A stretch of DNA of 64,000 nt, from NCBI GenBank assembly GCA_963728195.1, contig CAVSIX010000007.1:62001-126000 (forward strand), given 5' to 3'. The notes beneath the pieces were generated by a model. That model saw only the letters and a program-made list of their open reading frames with translations. It searched no databases and had not been told where the DNA came from. Source of the stretch: Sva-07 sp963728195 (GTDB lineage: Bacteria; Actinomycetota; Acidimicrobiia; Acidimicrobiales; Ilumatobacteraceae). Position 1 is the stretch's first letter. Every line of letters starts with the position of its first letter. Below, piece by piece: positions 1 through 7,917 of the stretch. Made by a program: the position numbers and the translations under genes.

Positions 1-148
1 TCCAGGCGAACAGTTCGATCAGTGCGACGCCCGGATCGGACAGGTTGTGGTTGGTCCACTCCGGACAGAGCTGCGGGATCATTCGCTTTGCTTCGTCGAC
101 GAGGTCCTGGAACTTGCGGTCGTCGAGGTTGGCGACGGGGAGACTCAT
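1..148 (-). CDS. Baseplate assembly protein J-like (Afp11 type), N-terminal part only
   Basis: Only the first 49 codons are inside the window; the rest lies beyond the left edge. The start reads MSLPVANLDDRKF, followed by a stretch rich in WTNHN and SDPGVALIELFAW. This N-terminus is characteristic of the large baseplate-wedge proteins of contractile injection systems (gpJ/gp6 fold, Afp11 family), which build the ring around the spike. The ATG at 148 overlaps the stop of the gp25-like gene by four bases (ATGA), so the two are translationally coupled, as is common for these wedge partners. Identity rests on N-terminal resemblance and on the neighbours; size and domains cannot be judged. Confidence 0.85.
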   Translation of the reverse strand, partial: MSLPVANLDDRKFQDLVDEAKRMIPQLCPEWTNHNLSDPGVALIELFAW

Positions 149-555
149 GGCTCGTCCTCTCGGGGGATCACGTAGAACGGGTACACGAGGTTGCGGCGAT
201 CGTTGGTGGTGCGGACGATGTAGTCGATCTCGATCAGCACTTCACCGGCGTGCTGGCCGGACGGGTCGAGGCGCACGTTCTCGAGCGTCACACGCGGTTC
301 CCAGCGGCCGATCGCCTCCCTGACCGCTTCGCCCATCAAGCCGAGGGTGTTGGCGTTGATCGGCTCGAAGAGCAACTCCCAGATCTTGCAGCCGAACGCG
401 GGGCGCATCAGCCGCTCGCCGGGAGCGGTCGTGAGGATCATGCGGATCGAGGAGTCGATGTCGCTGGCCCCGGACGACGTGGCGATCGAGCCGGACTGGT
501 CGACGCGCATGGGGAATGCGATGCCACGGCCGATGAAGTCGGAGGGGTCGGACAT
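145..555 (-). CDS. GPW/gp25-like baseplate wedge protein (Afp9 type)
   Basis: 136 aa, the usual size for the gp25 lysozyme-like baseplate family. The family signature is clear: GERLMRPAFGCKIWELLFEP around residues 47-66 and REAIGRWEPRV around 79-89. The fold resembles lysozyme but acts structurally, linking wedge subunits to the sheath. The ATG at 555 overlaps the stop of the spike gene by one base (TGATG), and its own stop overlaps the next start by four, so spike, gp25 and J-like proteins are made in a coupled series. Known of the family: essential for baseplate assembly in T4, T6SS and eCIS. No anomalies seen. Confidence 0.9.
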   Translation of the reverse strand: MSDPSDFIGRGIAFPMRVDQSGSIATSSGASDIDSSIRMILTTAPGERLMRPAFGCKIWELLFEPINANTLGLMGEAVREAIGRWEPRVTLENVRLDPSGQHAGEVLIEIDYIVRTTNDRRNLVYPFYVIPREDEP

Positions 556-2345
556 CAGTTGATCTTCACCATCGTGCCCTTGACCGTGGTGAGCGCACTC
601 GATTCCAGCGTGGCGGGCGCATTCGCCTTGAGGTCGAGTTTTGCCTGTGCGGTCACCGCCACGTTCGCCTTGCTCTTCACGTTGACGTTCACGCCTTCGA
701 TCGTCACGTCCTTGGTCGCTTTCAGGCTGATGTTGCCCTTGCTCTGCAGGGTGATGTCGCCGTTCTCCGCGATCTCGATCGATCCCTTGTCGTTGAACAC
801 CTTGACCGGGATGCCCTTGGCCTGGACGTCGATCTTCTCCTTGCCGACGAACACGACGGCCTCGCTGTCGGCGGTGTTGATTCGCACGAACTGCTCGGCG
901 GCGCCGGCGCCATCGGCGATCCGGATCTCGTGGCCGAGGCGTGAGTTGAAGACGCGGGCGTCGACCTTGCCGTTCTTGACCAGTTCGGTCGACGCGTACT
1001 TGGGCTTGTCCTTGCCGTTGACGAGTCCACCGAGGACGAACGGGTGGTCGAGGTCCCCGTGCTCGAACCCGACGAGCACCTCGTCGTCGATCTCGGGGAT
1101 CACGGCCCAGCCACGAGCGGCGCCCGCACCGGGTTGCAACACCCGCGCCCAGCCCGTCTCCACCTCGTCGGAGAGGTACGGCAGCTTGACCTTGACACGA
1201 CCGATGCCGTCAGGGTCGTCGTTGTTCGTGACGATGCCGATCGTCAACGAGCCCAGCACCTTGTCGATCGTCGGCGTGCTGGCCCCACCGAGGATGTCGA
1301 CCAGCGACTCGGGGTCGGAGGATCCGACCTCGAAGAACGTTCGCATCGATCCCGCCCCGAAGACGTGTTCCACCTGGGTGCAGTAGTACCTGCCGCTCCA
1401 GTTGCTGCCGAGACCTTCGAGTCTCAGGAGCACTCCCGGCTTCGTTCGCGCCGTCGGGTCGGTTTCGCCACGGGCCCGAAGGGCCTCCCCCGCACGCCGG
1501 TCGACGATGCTGGTCGCGAGTTGTTGCGCATGGGCAGCGGAGCGGACCGCACGGGGGATCGACAGCGCCACCGTCCCGCCGTTGGCCTCGGTGGCCGGGG
1601 CCAGCCCGATCTCCGACTTCGCCGAGGCGGCAGAATAGGTCGCCCTACCGACGACCACTTGCTTCTTGACGGCGTCCCATCCCCGGACCTCGACGTCTTT
1701 CGCATGTTCGCTCGCGCTGTAGCGGGCTCGGAACGAGACGAGGTGTTGGCCGTACTTCAAGGTGATCTCCCCCGACGACCTCCGCTTGTGCGCCACCAGC
1801 TTGCCGTCCTCGACGAACCACTCGTAGCCGATCTGGCGCATCAAGGCATCGAGGAAGGCGTAGGCGGTGCCGTACCGATACGTCGACTCCGACACGACCG
1901 AGGTGGCATCGACCTGTGCGGTCAGGCCGGCCACGCCGGCGAGATCGCTGATGATGTCAGACGCTTTGGCGTTGTTGTAGCTCTTCGCCACCGAGGTGCG
2001 GCCGAGTTTGTAGAGCTTGTCGTAGGCCTCGACGACGACGACGGCACCCGTACCGAGTTCGAACTCCACGCCGAGGCTCACGACCAGGCCATCGAAGATC
2101 CTCCAGCTCTGGACGGCGCCACCGTCGACGGGACCCTTGCACTGGATCTGTACGTCGTCGCCCAGTTTCGCCTTCACGTCATCGACGCCCAGCTTGTCGG
2201 TCCCCACCTGGAACGACAGACGGGCATAGGCCGGTACACCGAGGCCGTTGACCACGCGAAGATCGACCAGCGTGGCGAGGAGCTGCGCGTCGAGTTCCTT
2301 TCCATCGACTTTCACCACGGGGGTGACGATGACGGCGGCGGGCAT
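555..2345 (-). CDS. VgrG-like spike/hub protein of the injection system (Afp8 type)
   Basis: 596 aa. The N-terminal half resembles the gp27/phage late control D hub. An OB-fold of gp5 type follows at about residues 365-440, with VKVKLPYLSDEVETGW and FEHGDLDHPFVLGGL as landmarks. The C-terminus (about 480-596) is a series of short beta repeats (ITLQSKGNISLKA, VTIEGVNVNVKSK), the needle-like beta-helix. The protein would form the trimeric puncturing spike at the centre of the baseplate, capped by the PAAR-like protein encoded at 9680-10081. It lies one base downstream of the LysM gene and overlaps the gp25 gene by one base. No effector domain extends past the helix, so it looks purely structural. 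Confidence 0.93.
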   Translation of the reverse strand: MPAAVIVTPVVKVDGKELDAQLLATLVDLRVVNGLGVPAYARLSFQVGTDKLGVDDVKAKLGDDVQIQCKGPVDGGAVQSWRIFDGLVVSLGVEFELGTGAVVVVEAYDKLYKLGRTSVAKSYNNAKASDIISDLAGVAGLTAQVDATSVVSESTYRYGTAYAFLDALMRQIGYEWFVEDGKLVAHKRRSSGEITLKYGQHLVSFRARYSASEHAKDVEVRGWDAVKKQVVVGRATYSAASAKSEIGLAPATEANGGTVALSIPRAVRSAAHAQQLATSIVDRRAGEALRARGETDPTARTKPGVLLRLEGLGSNWSGRYYCTQVEHVFGAGSMRTFFEVGSSDPESLVDILGGASTPTIDKVLGSLTIGIVTNNDDPDGIGRVKVKLPYLSDEVETGWARVLQPGAGAARGWAVIPEIDDEVLVGFEHGDLDHPFVLGGLVNGKDKPKYASTELVKNGKVDARVFNSRLGHEIRIADGAGAAEQFVRINTADSEAVVFVGKEKIDVQAKGIPVKVFNDKGSIEIAENGDITLQSKGNISLKATKDVTIEGVNVNVKSKANVAVTAQAKLDLKANAPATLESSALTTVKGTMVKIN

Positions 2346-2346
2346 G

Positions 2347-3009
2347 TCAGGTGTGCCCGTCGGGGATCGACAGCAGGCGGCCCGGCGTCAGGTCGAGCGG
2401 ATCGTTCAGACCGTTGAGCGTGGCGATGTCGCGCCACTTCGTCGAGTCCCCGAAGTAACGCGCCGCGATCCGGTCCAGCGTGTCACCGACTTGGATCTGA
2501 TGGGTCCGATTCGGCTTCGGCGTGCCCGAGGTGGGGTTCTGCGGTCCCCAGTTCGCGTCGGGTTCGAACTGCTCGAGCGACAGGTCGACGGTCGCTCGCA
2601 ACGGCAGCCCCTCGTTGGAGAAGTACGTGAAGCTGACGTTGGCCGAGGTGATCACCGCCTTGAACGAATGGATGTGTGTGCCCCAGTGGAACTTGACCCA
2701 TGGTGGCCGGCCGTTGCCGATCGTCTCGTCGTAGCCGGGCAACGACGTGTCGATCTCCATCAGCTCGAGCAGCCTGTTCGTGTGGAGGCTCACTGCCTTG
2801 CCGTCGTTGGTGGTGTCGAAGATCAGGTTGAGGGCGAACGATCCGCCCGCACCTCCTGCGAACCGCATCGTCGGCGTCGCCTTGCCGGGGATCTGATCTG
2901 ATTCCCACTTGTTCTGGGTGGCGAAGGCGAACGACGTCGGGTTGAACATGCAGTCGATGCGTGCGCCCGACTCGACTTCGAGATAGGCCTTCTGGAGTTG
3001 GTTCGACAT
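2347..3009 (-). CDS. LysM-domain baseplate protein (Afp7 type)
   Basis: 220 aa using the ATG at 3009, chosen because GGAGGAG lies about eight bases upstream and because this start overlaps the preceding stop by one base (TGATG). An upstream in-frame extension to 3270 is only shadow sequence. The N-terminal domain (1-160), starting MSNQLQKAYLEVESG, belongs to the eCIS/phage tube-baseplate adaptor family. The C-terminus (about 168-216) is a LysM module, with HQIQVGDTLDRIAARYFGD and LNDPLDLTPGRLLSIP. In Afp and PVC particles this protein joins the inner tube to the spike hub. Placement next to the spike gene agrees. Confidence 0.92.
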   Translation of the reverse strand: MSNQLQKAYLEVESGARIDCMFNPTSFAFATQNKWESDQIPGKATPTMRFAGGAGGSFALNLIFDTTNDGKAVSLHTNRLLELMEIDTSLPGYDETIGNGRPPWVKFHWGTHIHSFKAVITSANVSFTYFSNEGLPLRATVDLSLEQFEPDANWGPQNPTSGTPKPNRTHQIQVGDTLDRIAARYFGDSTKWRDIATLNGLNDPLDLTPGRLLSIPDGHT

Positions 3010-5876
3010 CAGGTGCTCCTCCAGCTTCGCCCGCCACGGCGTTCCAGTTCCACGATCATGCGGTCCTCGATCATGCGCAGCAGTCGAGGCAGGTTGGCGT
3101 CGAGTTGCCGACGGAACCATTCGTCCGAGGGAGCGGAGCCCGATGCATCGTCGCGTTGACCCGCGGGTGTGGCACTCGGCGCCGAATCGCCGGTTCCTGC
3201 GGCCGGAACGGCGCCACTCGAACGGTGCGACCCGATCGTCGGCGGCCGGCTCGGCGTGGCCGTGTTCCATCGCTGCACGACATCACCCGGGCCGCCGGCG
3301 CGGGTGATGCTCGCAGCCAGCGCACCGGCCGACACGGTTCGCGCACTCGATGACGACGAAGGTGCCGGCCGCGTCGGGTCGGGCGACCGGCGAATCGTTC
3401 GGTCGTCGGAGCGACGTCGAATCGTCGGTGCGCTCGTGGTCGCCGACGGTGCGAGCGGCGAGCGGGCCATCAGCCGTGCGACCTGCTCGGCTCGGCGCTC
3501 CTCGGGACTGTCGTCGAGATCGTCGAAGAACCGTGGCGCCGGCGACGGGTGTGCGACGTGGGTCAGCTCGTGGGCCATCACCTCGTCGAGTCGTGCGGCA
3601 GTCACCGCCTGGCGATCGAGGTGGATCGTGTGGCCGGTGGTCGCAGCCACCTTGCCCACCGAGCGCAACGCGGCGCGCGAAGCCCCATCGGTGGAGAGCA
3701 TCACCGGACGCGGGCCGGCGATGGCATCCGCCAGCGGCCGGTACGCGGTCGGCAACGGTGCGGGTGTTCGCTGGACGGTCTGCGACAGGACGGCCATGAA
3801 CTGCTCCGCAACTCGTTGCGCCGGGCGCTGTGTGCGATGTTCTGCCGAACCATCATCGATGGCCGCCGCCGAGGGGCGTTCGGACGGTTCGGTGTCGGCC
3901 GGGCGGTCGGTCGCGGCGCTGCGGTCGCCCGCAGCAGGGCGCAGGGGAACGGTCGGCGTCACGTCATCCGGAGTCGGAACATTCGACGACGAGCGTCGAA
4001 CCACATCGAGCAGGGGGCTCGCCGTCGCCGCCACGATCGACCGTGAGTTCAGCGGAGCCGGCCGGGACGAATCGGCCGTCGTCGGGACGATTGCTGATTG
4101 CAGGGTCCGCACTCGGGCGAGACCGATCGTCGACGCCCGATCGGTGCGAGCAGTACCAGTGTCGTCTCGCATCGCTGCGATGGGATGTTGCGGAGCGGGT
4201 CGATGAGCTCTCGACAGCGCCCGCGGCAACGTGACGCGCCGCACGACGGTCGAAGGCGACGAGTCGGCTCGAGCCAGCACCGGTGCCTCGGCGACCGGGC
4301 CCGGCGGGTTCGGCATGCGTAGCACCGGGAGCGCCGACGTGAGGACCGGATCGACGGACGACGCCGTCGGGACCGCCTCGGCTGACGTGACAGAACCGGG
4401 GCGACGATCACGGCGACCGTCGGAGGCATCGGGGGGCGCCGGAGACTCGGCGACGAGCCCGGAACGCAACAGCCGCTGCGCTCGGAGCTGTCGATCCGGC
4501 TGCGAGGTGACCGGCGCCGCATCCACCGACGGTGCGGTGGAGACGGTCGGTCGCTCGGCGAGCGCGACGGTACCCACGGACGGGTTCGTCCCGGCCTGCG
4601 GCGACGACATCGGCGTCGAGCGTGGTGTGGATGCGGAGGCACGCTCTGCTTGCGACGCGTCCGGCAACGGCGACCCGGGTGGCGTGCGCGGCGGCGCCGG
4701 AGACGGTGCGGGCGCCGCAGCGATACTGCTGGTCGTCGCGTCCACCTCGCTGCTGGAAACGCGTCCCGTACGGGCAGCGGTGTCCGGCGAACGCCGACCG
4801 ACTGGTCGTTCGACGCTCGCAGGCGCGCTGTCCACTGCAGACGGCAGCTGCTCGACGGGATCTTCCGGTGCCGCACCGAGGATGCCCTGTTCGACGAGGG
4901 CCGCTCGCAGCTGCTCGAGCCGGCTCGCTCCGGCCGGTCGTGCGCGCCGAGCGCCGGGACGCGAGCCGGTAACCGAACGGCGAACCGGCGGTGCGCCCGA
5001 CGCCCCACCGGACGTTCCGACCGCAGAGCCCCTCGGTGCCGGTGGACCACCGAGACGTGCCGGAGGCACGCTGCGGGTGACGGTCGGCTCGGGTCGCATC
5101 GCTCGCACCAGTCGGCCCGGACCGTCGACGCCTCCCGTCAGCATCGGCTCAGCCGCGGTCGTGCGACGCACCTGGCGGTCCAGTCGTGACGGGTCAGGTA
5201 CCCGATCGCCGGCAGGCCGGTGGGATTCCGATGCAGCGCCACGGCCGGCAGCGTCGCGTTCGCGCTGGCGCACCAGCAGGCGGAGCTGGTCGAGCTTGGG
5301 GTCTCCCGTCGGCACGAAGTCGGCCGGGACGACCGGCGTCGGTGCAGCGTCGGTCGAGGTGACGGCGACGAATCCGGGCGCACTGCGCTGGATGATCTGG
5401 TCGGTCCAGGTGGGCCGTGCGAGCTGGTCCCGGTGCCGCCGCTGCGGTTCGATCGGCACCCGCCGTGCAGCCACCGCCGGTACCGCGCCCCGGGTGCTCA
5501 GCGACCGGTTGCCGTTCGCCGGCACCGTACGCCTGACGAGAACGTCTCGCGCCGCATCGCTGGCGCGGTCAGCGCTGCCATGCAGACCGCGATGGAGCCG
5601 CCACGAATCGAACGACGGTCGCAGCGCAGCCGAATTCAGGTCGTCGAAGCGCACGGTGGGTCGGATCGCGCTCGACCGCCCGACCGCCAAGCCGAAGCCG
5701 ACGCTCGCCCGACCGACCGCACCGACCACGCCGGAAGGCGACCAGTGCCGCCCCAACACCGACTGCGAACGCGAACGGTACGCCATGCCCACACCGAGGA
5801 CTCCCGGCGTCGGGCCCGTTGCGTCGTCGTCGGGCGTCGAGAAATTCTCCTGTGTCGTCGTCGAATCAGAGCTCAT
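3009..5876 (-). CDS. DUF4157-domain eCIS-associated protein, large and mostly disordered
   Basis: 955 aa, unusually long and rich in Pro, Ser, Arg and Ala. A DUF4157 core lies at about residues 700-800, with the zincin motif HELTH at 769-773 preceded by RLDEVMA. The rest is low-complexity, except a C-terminal amphipathic stretch (about 920-950, LPRLLRMIEDRMIVELERRG) that looks like a docking helix. DUF4157 proteins are a recognised companion of eCIS clusters and are suspected cargo or cargo-release proteases. The gene overlaps its tube-like neighbour (11 bases) and the LysM gene (1 base), so it is made together with the particle. Whether it is cargo or structural cannot be told from sequence. 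Confidence 0.85.
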   Translation of the reverse strand: MSSDSTTTQENFSTPDDDATGPTPGVLGVGMAYRSRSQSVLGRHWSPSGVVGAVGRASVGFGLAVGRSSAIRPTVRFDDLNSAALRPSFDSWRLHRGLHGSADRASDAARDVLVRRTVPANGNRSLSTRGAVPAVAARRVPIEPQRRHRDQLARPTWTDQIIQRSAPGFVAVTSTDAAPTPVVPADFVPTGDPKLDQLRLLVRQRERDAAGRGAASESHRPAGDRVPDPSRLDRQVRRTTAAEPMLTGGVDGPGRLVRAMRPEPTVTRSVPPARLGGPPAPRGSAVGTSGGASGAPPVRRSVTGSRPGARRARPAGASRLEQLRAALVEQGILGAAPEDPVEQLPSAVDSAPASVERPVGRRSPDTAARTGRVSSSEVDATTSSIAAAPAPSPAPPRTPPGSPLPDASQAERASASTPRSTPMSSPQAGTNPSVGTVALAERPTVSTAPSVDAAPVTSQPDRQLRAQRLLRSGLVAESPAPPDASDGRRDRRPGSVTSAEAVPTASSVDPVLTSALPVLRMPNPPGPVAEAPVLARADSSPSTVVRRVTLPRALSRAHRPAPQHPIAAMRDDTGTARTDRASTIGLARVRTLQSAIVPTTADSSRPAPLNSRSIVAATASPLLDVVRRSSSNVPTPDDVTPTVPLRPAAGDRSAATDRPADTEPSERPSAAAIDDGSAEHRTQRPAQRVAEQFMAVLSQTVQRTPAPLPTAYRPLADAIAGPRPVMLSTDGASRAALRSVGKVAATTGHTIHLDRQAVTAARLDEVMAHELTHVAHPSPAPRFFDDLDDSPEERRAEQVARLMARSPLAPSATTSAPTIRRRSDDRTIRRSPDPTRPAPSSSSSARTVSAGALAASITRAGGPGDVVQRWNTATPSRPPTIGSHRSSGAVPAAGTGDSAPSATPAGQRDDASGSAPSDEWFRRQLDANLPRLLRMIEDRMIVELERRGGRSWRST

Positions 5877-6324
5877 GGGCGCGGAATCCGTGATGGGTGA
5901 TCTCGAGTTCCTCGCCGGCGGCGTCGGTCGAACCGGCGGCGAACCGGGGTCCGGTCCACTTCACCGGATATGCGTCTGCGAAGTCCCAGGAGCGAAGCCG
6001 GGTTCCGGTGCGATCGAGCAGCGTGATGGCAGCGCTCTTGCGAACCAGCTTGTTGCCGTTCGCCGAGAACTGTTCGCCCGACGACTCGTTGAGCCACTTC
6101 AACAGGTTGTCCTGCTTGGTCACCCCGCGTTTGAGCACGATGTTGGGCCAGCTCATGCGGCCGGGCAGCTTGTGGACGAAGCTGTTCTGCCCGCCCTCCT
6201 GGATGTCCTCGGTCTCGATCGACACCTCGAGACCGCTGACCTCCTCGAACCGTCCGATGTCGACACCGTCGACCTCGAACAGGAACGTCGCGCTGTTCGC
6301 ATCACCCAGCTCGTCTTCAACCAT
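5866..6324 (-). CDS. Tail tube-like protein (gp19 family, Afp5-like)
   Basis: 152 aa. The sequence follows the gp19/Hcp-like tube pattern: FLFEVDGVDIGRFEEVSGLE at residues 14-33, then IVLKRGVTKQDNLLKWLNE near 62-80, and a C-terminal LEITHHGF strand. It is the third tube-type gene of the cluster and lies furthest downstream, next to the baseplate genes, as expected for the tube-initiator copy that contacts the baseplate rather than the bulk tube. The ATG at 6324 overlaps the end of the small preceding gene by eight bases, and its stop overlaps the DUF4157 gene start. Reading frame intact. Confidence 0.88.
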   Translation of the reverse strand: MVEDELGDANSATFLFEVDGVDIGRFEEVSGLEVSIETEDIQEGGQNSFVHKLPGRMSWPNIVLKRGVTKQDNLLKWLNESSGEQFSANGNKLVRKSAAITLLDRTGTRLRSWDFADAYPVKWTGPRFAAGSTDAAGEELEITHHGFRAHEL

Positions 6325-6487
6325 CGGTCAACGCATCCCATGCTCGTTGGTTCATGTCGGCGACGAGTTCGATCAGACGCGCCCGGTCCGGGTGTTCGAG
6401 GTCGAGCAGGTCACCCAGACTCCAGTGGAGGTGATACGCGAGGTAGGCGATCTCGCTCCAGAGCGAGGTCTCGGGATAGAGCTTCAC
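6317..6487 (-). CDS. Small eCIS protein resembling the phage P2 E' tail-assembly fragment
   Basis: 56 aa from a GTG at 6487. It contains LYPETSLWSEIAYLAYHLHW, a pattern recalling the C-terminal piece of P2-type tail-assembly chaperones and the small DUF6760-like proteins found in eCIS clusters. The reading frame is the same as that of the preceding gene and begins six codons after that gene's TAG stop. No clear ribosome binding site precedes the GTG, so expression by reinitiation or stop read-through is likely. It ends inside the start of the tube-like gene at 6324. Confidence 0.75.
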   Translation of the reverse strand: MKLYPETSLWSEIAYLAYHLHWSLGDLLDLEHPDRARLIELVADMNQRAWDALTDG

Positions 6488-6502
6488 GGGACGGCCGCCC
6501 GC

Positions 6503-6982
6503 CTAGGACGTCGCGCCCGACGTGACCTCTTCGACGTGCGACCGTCGTGAACGGCCCGCCGGAGGTGGATCGTCGGTCGTGCCGGCCGACTCGGACCCAC
6601 CGGCCGCCTGGTCGCCGGTCTGCTCGACGTCGATGTCGGAGCCAGTGGGCAACACGCTCGCCTGGAGGGCCTCGACATCGGCTTGGTCGCCGAAGTTGAT
6701 GATGCCGTAGAGATCCTGGAGGAATGCGAGATCAGCGGCGAACAGACCCTCGACCTCGTCGACACCGATCGCGGGCAGCGACCCCAACGACGTGATCACC
6801 CGCGCCAACACCAAGATGGTGAGGTACGGATCGTCGGGTCCGTCGATGGTGCGGTTGCGCAACGGCTCGATCTCGTCGCGGGCGGTGGCCAGCCGCATCG
6901 TCCCATCACGATGCAGCGTGCCGTCACTCCCGACGAAACCCTTCGGGAGGGTGAAGTCGAACTCGGTGCGCAAACCTGCCAT
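6503..6982 (-). CDS. Phage/eCIS tail assembly protein (chaperone-like)
   Basis: 159 aa from the ATG at 6982, two bases after the preceding stop. The N-terminal 100 residues (FDFTLPKGFVGSDGTLHRDG, then TARDEIEPLR and FAADLAFLQDLYGIINFGD) match the family usually annotated as phage tail assembly protein in contractile systems. The last 50 residues are acidic and low-complexity. By analogy with phage gpG/GpE proteins it probably guards tube or scaffold subunits during assembly and is absent from the finished particle. The small gene downstream (6317-6487) is likely its partner, replacing the frameshifted extension used in phages. Confidence 0.75.
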   Translation of the reverse strand: MAGLRTEFDFTLPKGFVGSDGTLHRDGTMRLATARDEIEPLRNRTIDGPDDPYLTILVLARVITSLGSLPAIGVDEVEGLFAADLAFLQDLYGIINFGDQADVEALQASVLPTGSDIDVEQTGDQAAGGSESAGTTDDPPPAGRSRRSHVEEVTSGATS

Positions 6983-6984
6983 CG

Positions 6985-7428
6985 TCACGCCCAGTTGAGT
7001 TCGTCGTGCCGGATCGTCAGTTCCTCGACCATCGCTTCGCCGCTTGCGGCGTTCAAATCCGACACGGTGAGTTTCGAAGGGAAGCACCGGTCGAGGTTGA
7101 ACCGCGCGATCTCCTTGAACTCACGGCTGAGGAGCACGATCGAACCCGTCTTGCGAGTCACGGGGACGGCGGCGTCGACCGTCTCGTCGAACCAGTCGTT
7201 GATCGCCCGGTCCTTCGTGAAGCCCCGCTTGAGCACGACCTCCGAGTACGTCCGGCTCGGGCCGGGCTGCTTGGTGGTGATCTTCTTGCCGGTCACCGTG
7301 ATCTGCGTCTGTTCGATCACGTCGACCTCGGACGACAACCCGCTGCACGACGTGAAGAACGCAATCTGCGTGCCGTCGAGTTCGAACGAGAAGTACCCAC
7401 CCTGAGCGGCGGTGAAATCCGTACTCAT
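6985..7428 (-). CDS. Tail tube protein (gp19 family)
   Basis: 147 aa. Starts MSTDFTAAQGGYFSFELDG and carries the tube-family landmarks SCSGLSSEVDVIEQT, VVLKRGFTKDRAINDWFDE and a final VEELTIRHDELNW strand. Tube subunits stack as hexameric rings inside the sheath. The ATG at 7428 overlaps the stop of the upstream tube gene by one base (TGATG), with AAGGG just upstream. It is intact, whereas its neighbour upstream is frame-broken, so if the break is real this copy may be the working tube. The three tube-type genes in this cluster differ clearly in sequence and are probably not interchangeable. Confidence 0.9.
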   Translation of the reverse strand: MSTDFTAAQGGYFSFELDGTQIAFFTSCSGLSSEVDVIEQTQITVTGKKITTKQPGPSRTYSEVVLKRGFTKDRAINDWFDETVDAAVPVTRKTGSIVLLSREFKEIARFNLDRCFPSKLTVSDLNAASGEAMVEELTIRHDELNWA

Positions 7429-7879
7429 CACTTCGCCCTTTCGAGGAATTCGATCTGGAGTTCGATCTCTTCGGTGGTGACGTCGTCGCTTCCCGCATCG
7501 AGGTCGGACACACTCCACTTCGAGGGCCACGCCCTCAAGATGTTCCAGCGATCGACCTCGGTGCCGTCGAGGTCGTACATGACGATCGATCCGTCGGTGT
7601 ACTTGCGCTTCCCCTTGCACATGTCGTCGTGCCAGGTCCAGAACTCCTTGTCGCCGTTGAACTCGCGCTTCAAGGTGATCGCGGGTACTTCACGGTGCCT
7701 GGACTGAATTTGGTCACGGACTTGCCCAGGGCGGTGATGCGGGTGCTCTTGATCTCCTCGATGTCCATGCCGAGGCCGGACGCCTCGGTGAAGAACCCGC
7801 TCGCCACGGTGCCGAACTCGACACCGAAGGTCGACGATGTGATGGCCGTGTTTGCGTCGCCTGGGACAATCGTGGTCAT
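7428..7879 (-). pseudogene. Tail tube protein (Afp1-like), one frameshift
   Basis: The first 63 codons (MTTIVPGDANTAITSSTFGV through SPGTVKYP) read in one frame from 7879. The remainder, ITLKREFNGDKEFWTWHDD to the end, reads in another. The join lies at about 7683-7684, where only two bases remain for the codon between KYP and AIT, so a single missing base explains it. Corrected, the protein would be about 150 aa with normal tube motifs and no decay on either side. This favours a sequence error or a very recent mutation. It is the first tube gene after the sheath, the usual place for the main tube subunit. Confidence 0.85.
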
Positions 7880-7917
7880 TCGCTACTCCCTTCGTGGATG
7901 CGCTCGATGGTCATGAT

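Noticed and set aside
3071..3346. Upstream extension of the LysM protein to 3270
   Set aside because: A strong GGAGGAG site and the one-base stop/start overlap fix the start at 3009.
4231..6525. 764-codon open frame on the plus strand opposite the DUF4157 gene
   Set aside because: Antisense shadow typical of very GC-rich DNA. The minus-strand frame carries the DUF4157 HELTH motif, a proper start and coupling with neighbours; the plus frame has no recognisable domain.
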